Shown here piece by piece: positions 1-5,135 of a stretch of 5,135 nt of DNA (position 1 is the first letter of the stretch; each line of letters begins with the position of its first letter). This DNA comes from Prevotella sp. CAG:1031 (GTDB lineage: Bacteria > Bacteroidota > Bacteroidia > Bacteroidales > Muribaculaceae): NCBI GenBank assembly GCA_000431215.1, contig HF985569.1:1-5135 (forward strand), written 5' to 3'. The notes beneath the pieces were generated by a model that ran no database searches, was not told the DNA's origin, and was given only the letters and a program-made list of their open reading frames with translations. Made by a program: the position numbers and the translations under genes.

Positions 1-109
1 TAAGTTTTCCCGAAACAGATAAGTCGGCTGATGATAGGTTATTTTTCAAAGAACACGTTCCTAATCTCTTGCCAAAGAGATATTTACGATGCAACCTTTA
101 CGGGCGCAC
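1..109 (-). mobile_element. 5' end of a group II intron inserted in traG (partial)
   Basis: TraG homology on the minus strand ends exactly at base 110, and the next bases (109 to 102) read GTGCGCCC. GUGYG is the conserved 5' end of group II introns, and GTGCGCCC also begins the well-known lactococcal LtrB intron as I recall it. About 28 nt into the element is a perfect 7-bp hairpin (81-64), at roughly the place where domain I has a small stem-loop in LtrB. None of the three minus-strand frames here continues TraG. The element has the same orientation as traG, so it could be spliced from the mRNA, and it interrupts traG after the first base of codon 692 (phase 1). Only about 109 nt are visible. 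Domains II-VI, the EBS loops and any reverse transcriptase/maturase ORF would lie beyond the left edge. The motif match, abrupt homology break and stem are seen; the intron identity is inferred. The main alternative is another insertion or an assembly join. Confidence 0.77.
64..81 (-). other. Hairpin in the putative intron domain I
   Basis: Reading the minus strand, ATCTCTT pairs perfectly with AAGAGAT across a four-base UGGC loop, giving a 7-bp stem that starts about 28 nt inside the putative intron. Group II introns commonly carry a short stem-loop at this distance from the 5' splice site in domain I, so the hairpin supports the intron reading. The pairing is certain; its role is inferred. 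Confidence 0.55.
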
Positions 110-2183
110 AGAGATACTTCATATACTCAGCCATATTCGCCGAGGAGAGAGCCTTCCAAGCCTCTTCACAGATAAGGACTTTGCGGACTCCCTTCAGGCG
201 GCGCATCTTGTTGATGAAAGCCTCCATGATGATGATTGTAACCACCGGAAAAAGTTCGCGGTTATCTTTAATACTGTCAATCTCGAATACCACAAACCGC
301 TTGTTGAGCAGGTCGATATTGGCTTTGGAGTTGAGCAGAAAGTCGAAGCGTCCACCGTGGTAGTACTGGCGTAACGTGGTCAGGAAGTTGTCAATGTCGA
401 AGTCCTGTTTGTAGATGGGAATGGGGCGATTTGCCATTTCCGCGCGGTAGTCATCACGCATGAACTCATAGAATGAGTTAAAACATGGGACAATGTCGCG
501 GTCTTTTGCCATCTTGTCGAGGAACATTGACAACGCCGATCCAAGCTCGCCGGATTCTGTCTTGGTAACCCTGTCATCCTCCGATTTCCAGAGTGTCAGC
601 AGCAGCGTCTTGATAGAGTCTTTCTTCTCCACATCAAATACTCCATCGTCGGTGTAAAATGGGTTGAAAGAGATGGGATTATCCTCTGTGTGTGTGAAAT
701 ATACACCATCTTCACCGTGGGTACGGTTGTGAATCAGATTGCTCAACCCTTCGTAGGAATTACCCGTGTCAATCAGCAGGATATGCGCGCCCTGTTCATA
801 ATATTGCCGTACAAAGTGGTTGGTAAAGAACGACTTTCCGCTACCTGACGGGCCCAAGATGAACTTGTTTCGGTTGGTGGTTATGCCACGTTTCATTGGC
901 TCGTCGGAAATATCCAAGTGGACAGGTTTGCCTGTCAATCGGTCAACCATCTTTATTCCGAATGGGGAGAGAGAAGAACGATAGTTGGTTTCAGCAGTGA
1001 AGAAGCAAACCGCAGGTTCGATGAACGTATAGAATGATTCCTCCGCAGGGAAGTCAGCCTCATTACCGGGCATCGCCGCCCAGAACAGCGTCGGGCAGTC
1101 GATGGTGTTGTGCCGTGGCATACAACCCATTGTCGCCAGTTGACCGCCAACATCATTTTTGACTCGCCTCAATTCCTCAGCATCATCGCTCCAAGCCATT
1201 ATGTTGCAATGGCAGCGCACGGAAATCAGTCCGTAACTGTGTGCCTCGTTGAGATATTGGTCAATCCATTCTTTGTTGATGGCATTGCTTCGGCTGTACT
1301 TCGACAGGGAGTTCATATTGCGTGCCGTCTTTTCAAACCGCGTCAGATTCTCGTCCGGATCATCAATCAACAGATATTGGTTGTAGATATGGTTGCAAGG
1401 CAACAGCAATCCGACCGGAGAAGCGAATGAGAGCCGGCAGTCGCTTCTGTCAGTTGACAATCGCTCATATCGGTTGTCGGTACTGACCTTTGCGGGTAAG
1501 TCCTCCGTGTCTGAGAGTGTATGGAGGCAGAGCATCTTGTCGCCGATTCTCATCTCCTTTGCTGAGAGGTCAATATCCTCCAAGCAAGTGACATCATCCA
1601 TTGAAAGCGACATATATTTCTCAATCAGCCCCGATGATGTTTCCGTTCCGATAAGGTCTTCATCATTGAGACGATGGAGCTTGATATACCCGGTGTCATT
1701 CATAATACGCTCAAACTGCTCAACGCTTTCCATAAACTTCACAACCATTTCGTGATTCAAGTCCTTTGGCATGATTCTACCACGGCAGAGAGTTGAGAAG
1801 TTTGACTGCTGGCGCATACGCTCCTTTGTCGTCTTTGTCAGGAAGAGGTAGCACTTGTGGGCAAGATATGGACGCTCGTTGAAGTGGCGTTCAAATGAAC
1901 GGTCAAGAAATGACAAATCCTCTTTTTGAAGTTCCGGCTTATACTTCTCACTAACAAACCAATCCTGCTTATGTACGACCGTGTGATGTGGCAACACCTT
2001 GATTGCCTTGCACCAAGCGGAGTGCATCGCTTCGTATTCAGCGGAGGTGACAGTGAAAAGTTCCGGGAGGCTCACCTCAAAGGCCACGGTTACATCCGCG
2101 TCCTTTGAGATGATGCAGCCATGCTCGACCGCCAGCAGAGGCAGCTTTGACTCCAGTGTTGTAGCTTTCAGTATATTCCTCAT
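84..2183 (-). CDS. traG: TraG, conjugative transposon VirB4-like ATPase (5' exon, interrupted)
   Basis: TraG is the VirB4-class ATPase that powers the conjugative type IV secretion channel at the cytoplasmic face of the inner membrane. The start MRNILKATTLESK and the early block FERHFNERPYL (residues 98-107 region) are typical of the Bacteroidales TraG family, whose N-terminal segment is DUF3875. Walker A is GPSGSGKS at residues 444-451. Walker B is KVLICEEAW at about 668-676, with the acidic pair E673-E674. The ATG at 2183 overlaps the traF stop in an ATGA, so traF and traG are probably translationally coupled. Family members are about 830 residues long. Here homology ends at L691 (base 111, plus one base of codon 692 at 110). 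The last eight residues, CAPVKVAS, come from the inserted element before a TAA at 84-86. About 140 C-terminal residues are missing, including the region after Walker B with the conserved Gln motif and the arginine finger. Without splicing the product is probably inactive. Confidence 0.93.
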   Translation of the reverse strand: MRNILKATTLESKLPLLAVEHGCIISKDADVTVAFEVSLPELFTVTSAEYEAMHSAWCKAIKVLPHHTVVHKQDWFVSEKYKPELQKEDLSFLDRSFERHFNERPYLAHKCYLFLTKTTKERMRQQSNFSTLCRGRIMPKDLNHEMVVKFMESVEQFERIMNDTGYIKLHRLNDEDLIGTETSSGLIEKYMSLSMDDVTCLEDIDLSAKEMRIGDKMLCLHTLSDTEDLPAKVSTDNRYERLSTDRSDCRLSFASPVGLLLPCNHIYNQYLLIDDPDENLTRFEKTARNMNSLSKYSRSNAINKEWIDQYLNEAHSYGLISVRCHCNIMAWSDDAEELRRVKNDVGGQLATMGCMPRHNTIDCPTLFWAAMPGNEADFPAEESFYTFIEPAVCFFTAETNYRSSLSPFGIKMVDRLTGKPVHLDISDEPMKRGITTNRNKFILGPSGSGKSFFTNHFVRQYYEQGAHILLIDTGNSYEGLSNLIHNRTHGEDGVYFTHTEDNPISFNPFYTDDGVFDVEKKDSIKTLLLTLWKSEDDRVTKTESGELGSALSMFLDKMAKDRDIVPCFNSFYEFMRDDYRAEMANRPIPIYKQDFDIDNFLTTLRQYYHGGRFDFLLNSKANIDLLNKRFVVFEIDSIKDNRELFPVVTIIIMEAFINKMRRLKGVRKVLICEEAWKALSSANMAEYMKYLCAPVKVAS

Positions 2184-2497
2184 GTTTTATGTTTAATCAA
2201 TCGAGTTATGCGCAGACGGTTGATGATATATCGTGGGCGATACTTGACCGAGGTCAGTTTCATCAGACCGTACTGGCCGTATTTGGCATTGAGATGGAAT
2301 GTGAGCCAGACAAGAAAGGACGCACCTGTCGCTCCGAAGCCTATGCAGACCCATTGGGAGATTCCGGCGATATACATGATGACGAATACCACGAACATGG
2401 CAAGCAATCCTCCTGCGAAGATGAACAGGTATTGCGCTTTCAAGCCTTTGTACTCAACCGACCGCCCGATGCCCTTATTGATTGAATACTCGGACAT
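2180..2497 (-). CDS. traF: TraF, DUF4133 conjugal transfer membrane protein
   Basis: This is a 105-residue inner-membrane protein of the Bacteroidales transfer apparatus. It resembles VirB3 in position and form: a small two-helix protein encoded directly upstream of the VirB4-like ATPase. The start is MSEYSINKGIG; the INKGIGR-V-E-KGLK-QYLF block is a hallmark of the family. Hydrophobic helices lie at about residues 22-44 and 47-69, followed by a basic tail containing RYIINRLRITRL (89-100). A longer reading from an ATG at 2602 would add 35 residues, but that extension lies inside traE in another frame and is not family-like, so 2497 is preferred. The start overlaps the traE stop by one base (TGATG), and the stop overlaps the traG start by four bases. 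The length is normal and the frame intact. The VirB3 equivalence is inference from architecture and synteny. Confidence 0.93.
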   Translation of the reverse strand: MSEYSINKGIGRSVEYKGLKAQYLFIFAGGLLAMFVVFVIMYIAGISQWVCIGFGATGASFLVWLTFHLNAKYGQYGLMKLTSVKYRPRYIINRLRITRLIKHKT

Positions 2498-2850
2498 CAG
2501 AGGAAGAATGATCGGAGGATTGTGGCGGCTACAATCAGGAAGATACAGGCCCCGAACCATGAGGCGGCAGTCTTGCTCGTGTCGGGGTCGCCACTCGACC
2601 ATTTGGAGTAAACCTTGATGCCGCCGATGAGACCGACCACGGCACCGATTGCGTACACCAGTTTCGTTCCCGGATCAAAATAGGAGGTGACCATAGAAGT
2701 GGCTTCGTTGATGCCACTCAGACCGTTACCAGCGGCGAACATCTGGATTGCGGCCGTCAGAAGAAGCATTGCGGCAATAGGACGGCGGCGATGGGGTGCG
2801 TTCATAAACGCTACGGTTCTTTCATAGAATTTCTTGAAAAAATTAGACAT
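2497..2850 (-). CDS. traE: TraE, DUF4134 conjugal transfer protein (pilin-like)
   Basis: This is a 117-residue membrane protein of the DUF4134 family, the TraE of CTnDOT-like elements. Residues 1-23 are basic and end in HRRR. A hydrophobic stretch at about 24-40 resembles a signal peptide, with a possible cleavage site around FAAGNG. Two further hydrophobic segments lie at about 63-80 and 98-116. The signature GINEATSMVTSYF (46-58), followed by YAIGAVVGLIGG and SSGDPDTSKTAASWFG (85-100), is strongly conserved in the family. The size, signal-like start and two mature helices match VirB2-type pilins, and the following traF and traG match VirB3 and VirB4. That correspondence is inference. The 23-residue N-terminal region before the hydrophobic core appears longer than in homologues I recall. 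This gene is the only one in the block preceded by a real spacer (2851-2888), which would suit separate control of an abundant subunit. Confidence 0.93.
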   Translation of the reverse strand: MSNFFKKFYERTVAFMNAPHRRRPIAAMLLLTAAIQMFAAGNGLSGINEATSMVTSYFDPGTKLVYAIGAVVGLIGGIKVYSKWSSGDPDTSKTAASWFGACIFLIVAATILRSFFL

Positions 2851-2888
2851 GAATTAAATTATAGATAGGTTTGCCTTGCGGCCAAGTG
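2851..2888 (-). promoter_or_regulatory. traD-traE spacer with small hairpin and AT-rich leader
   Basis: This 38-bp gap is the longest intergenic space in an otherwise overlapping gene string. On the minus strand it holds a small stem-loop at 2885-2871 (TTGGCCGCAAGGCAA: TTG-CC pairs with GG-CAA, one bulged G, GCAA tetraloop). An AT-rich leader of about 20 bases (2870-2851) then runs up to the traE ATG. AT-rich leaders without a Shine-Dalgarno sequence are usual for Bacteroidetes translation starts. I see no confident match to the Bacteroidetes -33/-7 promoter and no U-tract for a terminator. A processing site or translation-tuning element is possible but unproven. Confidence 0.25.
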
Positions 2889-3674
2889 TCAATGATAGAC
2901 ATTGAAATCAATTTCATCAATGTCTGAGGTGTCGATGTCAGCGTGGAAAAGGACTCTTTTAGGTTTCTCCGGCTGAGATTCAAGGGATTGAGCGGAGTTA
3001 TTTTGGTTATGTTCAGGAATAACATCCTCTGTTTCCTCTTTCGTTTGCTTGGGCAGATGTAGTTCGATAAGGAGAATCTTTTTCTGAATTGCCGGGTCAA
3101 GTGAAAGTTTTTCCTTTATGACTGTACCGTCAAGTTTACGGAGAGTTTCCTGTGCGACCTCTATATCCTCCGGGGTGTCAGACTTCTCTCTCAACACATT
3201 CATTGTCGTTGTCATATCGTTGAAGTCCACGCCGTCGGCACATGGTTCAGTAGGTTCGGGAGCCTCACCGGTCAATTCCGCTACTGTTGTGTTGGAGAAT
3301 ACTTCATCAAGTTTGTCATTGGGTACAACTATTGAAGATTTCTTTTCCTCTAATTCCGGGAATCCGGCATCTGCAAAGTTGCCATATTCCTCTATGATAA
3401 GAGGAACGACCTCTTTCACAATCTCTTTGACAATCTGCTTATATGTGTCGGGGTCATATTTGCTTTCTCCGACAACGGAGGCTATTTTCTCCTCAATGGG
3501 ATTCTCGATCGAAGCATCAGATACACCTTCATTATTATCTTTAGGTAGGTATGGTGTATTATCAGACGCTGTGGCTGTTGAATGACTGTCTGCTTTCTCT
3601 TTATCCTTTGATAGGAGCATTTTGGCAAGAAAGATATTGCTTGCCAAAAGTGCCAGCACTACAAATACTGTCAT
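2889..3674 (-). CDS. traD: TraD-like conjugal transfer protein, N-terminally membrane-anchored
   Basis: This 261-residue protein sits where CTnDOT-type elements carry traD, between the DUF3408 genes and traE. Residues 2-20 form one hydrophobic segment (TVFVVLALLASNIFLAKML) followed by a charged stretch, so it is predicted to be a single-pass protein with a large soluble tail. A low-complexity Ser/Asp/Asn-rich linker covers about 25-60. A helical, charged region (about 75-98, KEIVKEVVPLIIEEY) follows. The core motif VPNDKLDEVF (117-126) and the later GVDFNDM (148-154) resemble the I/VP--ELDEVF and GFSFEEL elements I associate with Bacteroides TraD. The C-terminus is acidic (DIDTSDIDEIDF). It is not homologous to the TraD coupling protein of the F plasmid, despite the name. 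Its molecular role is unknown. The start overlaps the upstream gene's stop by 4 bp (ATGA). The name rests on synteny plus two short motifs. Confidence 0.8.
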   Translation of the reverse strand: MTVFVVLALLASNIFLAKMLLSKDKEKADSHSTATASDNTPYLPKDNNEGVSDASIENPIEEKIASVVGESKYDPDTYKQIVKEIVKEVVPLIIEEYGNFADAGFPELEEKKSSIVVPNDKLDEVFSNTTVAELTGEAPEPTEPCADGVDFNDMTTTMNVLREKSDTPEDIEVAQETLRKLDGTVIKEKLSLDPAIQKKILLIELHLPKQTKEETEDVIPEHNQNNSAQSLESQPEKPKRVLFHADIDTSDIDEIDFNVYH

Positions 3675-3982
3675 GTAAATAAGTCCTCACGGCTGTCTTC
3701 AAAGATTCGCTTCATCAGGTCTGCGTTCTTTGCAAAATGGTCGAGGACGATTGCCGACAGATAGCTGCCGATGGTTGCCCCATGGGGAGCAAGAACTTTC
3801 GCCATCTTGGTAAGAGTATCGTGCAACTGTGGCTGGATGTAAGTGCGCCTTGTGGCGAAATCATTTGAGCCGGAGAGATACTTCTCTATGTATGCGGCCT
3901 GTTCCGGGTCTGTGGCTTTCATTTCGGCTTCCACCGAATCGGGGGTGACTTTGATAGTGAGTTTATGGGTTACATTTTTCAT
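3671..3982 (-). CDS. DUF3408-like conjugative element protein (traC position)
   Basis: This is a small soluble protein of 103 residues. The C-terminal half, about 45-103 (RRTYIQPQLHDTLTKMAKVL, then ATIGSYLSAIVLDHFAKN), matches the DUF3408 pattern of a short beta strand followed by two helices, with a conserved LH and a SYL---VL-HF segment. That strand-helix-helix arrangement suggests a ribbon-helix-helix-like DNA-binding fold, which is an inference. The N-terminus (1-40) is mixed and has no recognisable domain. The ATG at 3982 directly follows the upstream TAA with no gap, and the stop overlaps the traD start by 4 bp. It therefore sits tightly between two transfer genes and occupies the position called traC in CTnDOT-type elements; the exact letter is uncertain. 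I do not know a specific biochemical role. Confidence 0.82.
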   Translation of the reverse strand: MKNVTHKLTIKVTPDSVEAEMKATDPEQAAYIEKYLSGSNDFATRRTYIQPQLHDTLTKMAKVLAPHGATIGSYLSAIVLDHFAKNADLMKRIFEDSREDLFT

Positions 3983-4372
3983 TTATTGTCTTTTTTCAAT
4001 ATAGGTTTCATACTCTCGGAAATGCTCCGCAAGTACGTTGTTTATATAGGCTTTCGCTGAGCAACAAGGTGTATCGCCGTATGAGATGATCCGCTTTACC
4101 TTCTGTATAAAAATTGGGTCAACCTCAACCACCTGATACTTCTTCCTTGACCGCATGTGCGCCATATTGCGCACGAAGCAGTCAAGATACTCTTCCTCGG
4201 TCTGAGGATGTGATTGCGGGGGGGTGTCCGGCTTGGATTTCTGTTTGGCAGAAGAATCTTTATCCGACGATGTAACTTTAGGTTTCTTGGAAGGTTGCGT
4301 CTGGGAGGGGCTCTCCCGAAAATCTCGGATGAACTCATCAGGGTCTATATCCGATTCATACACTTTACCCAT
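3983..4372 (-). CDS. DUF3408 conjugative element protein (traB position)
   Basis: This is a 129-residue hydrophilic protein. Residues 1-20 (GKVYESDIDPDEFIRDFRE) are acidic. A disordered linker rich in Ser, Pro, Lys and Gln spans about 21-57. The C-terminal region, about 60-125, fits DUF3408: FVRNM (66-70), the basic strand YQVVEVDPIF, a helix KVKRIIS, then SAKAYINNVLAEHFREYETYI (105-125 region). The INNVL-EHF-EY block is the family signature. Members lie directly downstream of ParA in CTnDOT-like elements, as here, with a 10-bp gap to the ParA stop. A role in DNA binding, or with ParA in regulating or organising transfer, is inferred from the company it keeps. Together with the following gene it makes a tandem DUF3408 pair. 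The traB name is positional only. Confidence 0.85.
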   Translation of the reverse strand: MGKVYESDIDPDEFIRDFRESPSQTQPSKKPKVTSSDKDSSAKQKSKPDTPPQSHPQTEEEYLDCFVRNMAHMRSRKKYQVVEVDPIFIQKVKRIISYGDTPCCSAKAYINNVLAEHFREYETYIEKRQ

Positions 4373-4382
4373 AGGTCAGACA

Positions 4383-5129
4383 TCACAGGTTGACAACCTT
4401 GAGGAATTCCTCTGCAAGTTCCTGTAACCTCGTTCCTTTGAGCAGCGCCTTGTCCGGAGGCATGATCGTGGACCTGAAAACAGCCCTTTCAAGCGTTTCC
4501 GAACCTTCACGGCGATATTTCTTTGTATCGGGTACTTTGGTTGACATGGTAGGCAAGCCCAACTCATCGAAGAGTTTCTCATAGCGTTCATATAACTCCG
4601 TTTTCTCACGGGCATCAACCATATTCCAGAGCATGTGAACACCCTTCAACTGGGATTTGCCGGTCGTGAGCCATTCCTGTAATTTGAGTGCATAAGCGAG
4701 CGAACTCTCCAATACCACCTTGTCGGCGGAGATTGGTACAACAATCATGTCCATGCAGTTGGCCACAGTTACCACGCCACGATTATTCACTGTACCGGGG
4801 AGGTCGAAAAACACGATGTCGATGTCGTCTCCACTTTCAACCAGCTCCTTGACTTTTGACATGGCTTCCTCCGGAGGGCATACCAGAACAGGGAATGGTT
4901 TCAGCTTGGTTCGGACGAGTGTGTCGGAGAATGTTTTCTTGAACGAGGGACTCAGGTCAAGAAGCATCTTCTCTCGCTTGCGCATTTCGTCGATGCTGTA
5001 CTGCGGATAGTCGCAGTCAACAACGAGAACTTTCAGACCCTTGCAGTAATACAGGTAGCTCGCTACCGTGACCGTAAGGGTAGTTTTGCCTGCTCCTCCC
5101 TTTTGGGGATACTGTTTCTTTGAGTGTGT
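4383..5129 (-). CDS. traA: TraA, ParA-family ATPase (5' end missing or broken)
   Basis: This is a deviant-Walker P-loop ATPase of the ParA/MinD family that leads the transfer module in Bacteroidales conjugative elements. Numbering from the codon after the in-frame TAG, the Walker A is KGGAGKTT at residues 10-17 (5102-5079), with the signature early lysine. VLVVDCDYPQYS follows at 34-45, and the Walker B/switch II region IVFFDLPG is at about 105-112. The MIVVPISAD segment near 128-136 and the hydrophobic core beyond it are normal. The reading frame is intact to the TGA at 4383, giving 248 codons. The 5' end is abnormal. No ATG, GTG or TTG precedes the P-loop in frame, a TAG lies at 5132-5130, and the hydrophobic first beta strand expected before QKGG is absent (SKKQYPQKGG instead). 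An ATG at 4985 would omit the P-loop, so I do not accept it as the start. A frameshift, small deletion, insertion junction or sequence-end artefact could explain this. Confidence 0.85.
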   Translation of the reverse strand, partial: THSKKQYPQKGGAGKTTLTVTVASYLYYCKGLKVLVVDCDYPQYSIDEMRKREKMLLDLSPSFKKTFSDTLVRTKLKPFPVLVCPPEEAMSKVKELVESGDDIDIVFFDLPGTVNNRGVVTVANCMDMIVVPISADKVVLESSLAYALKLQEWLTTGKSQLKGVHMLWNMVDAREKTELYERYEKLFDELGLPTMSTKVPDTKKYRREGSETLERAVFRSTIMPPDKALLKGTRLQELAEEFLKVVNL

Positions 5130-5135
5130 CTAAGA

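Noticed and set aside
64..115. The exon end ATCTCT (115-110) is repeated in the intron hairpin, and the other hairpin arm (AAGAGAT, 70-64) is complementary to it, so it looks like an EBS1-IBS1 pair.
   Set aside because: EBS1 in group II introns lies a few hundred nucleotides into domain I, not within the first 50, and this arm is already paired in its own hairpin. The real EBS loops should be beyond the left edge, so I treat the match as coincidence.
2498..2602. Longer traF reading starting at the ATG at 2602.
   Set aside because: The extra 35 residues overlap the conserved 3' end of traE in another frame and do not resemble DUF4133 proteins. The family start, MSEYSINKGIG, is at 2497.
2843..3100. 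Minus-strand 85-codon frame overlapping the end of traD and the traE start.
   Set aside because: It lies mostly within traD in another frame, is basic and low in complexity, and has no family resemblance.
3118..3585. Open plus-strand frame of 155 codons opposite traD.
   Set aside because: It is Ser/Thr-rich antisense shadow sequence with no recognisable family. The minus-strand TraD frame has motifs and operon context.
4383..4985. ParA gene starting at the internal ATG at 4985.
   Set aside because: This start would remove the Walker A motif and the VVDCD strand, both clearly encoded just upstream in the same frame.
5097..5109. Possible stem in TCCCCAAAAGGGA just before the ParA P-loop codons.
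   Set aside because: It is a 4-bp stem partly inside coding sequence, with no U-tract, and is too weak to call a terminator or regulatory hairpin.

Overview
The window is a compact block of conjugation genes from a CTnDOT-type integrative conjugative element of the Bacteroidales (Bacteroides, Prevotella, Muribaculaceae or relatives). The assignment rests on gene order and on protein sequences typical of that family: a ParA-like ATPase, two DUF3408 proteins, a TraD-like anchored protein, a DUF4134 protein (TraE), a DUF4133 protein (TraF) and the TraG conjugation ATPase. Every gene reads right to left on the minus strand. Species cannot be assigned from this window.

Layout in transcription order: traA/ParA (from the right edge to 4383, with a damaged or incomplete 5' end), a 129-residue DUF3408 protein (4372-3983), a 103-residue DUF3408-like protein (3982-3671), TraD (3674-2889), a 38-bp spacer, TraE (2850-2497), TraF (2497-2180) and TraG (from 2183). 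Most junctions overlap by 1 or 4 bp or abut directly, so this is one polycistronic, probably translationally coupled unit. No terminator or convincing promoter lies inside it. The only internal gap with any structure is the traD-traE spacer. No stretch over 300 bp lacks a gene.

TraE, TraF and TraG correspond by position and architecture to VirB2, VirB3 and VirB4 of type IV secretion systems: a small pilin-like membrane protein, a small two-helix membrane protein and the energising ATPase. The upstream ParA, DUF3408 and TraD genes form the characteristic but poorly understood leading module of these elements.

The main observation is at the left end. TraG homology stops abruptly after residue 691, just past Walker B, between the first and second bases of a codon. 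The next bases on the minus strand are GTGCGCCC, the hallmark 5' end of a bacterial group II intron, followed by a short perfect hairpin where domain I normally has one. I read this as a sense-oriented group II intron splitting traG, with the rest of the intron and the 3' exon (about 140 codons) beyond the left edge. The right edge is also odd: the ParA frame has no start codon, has an in-frame TAG just upstream of the P-loop, and lacks the usual first beta strand.
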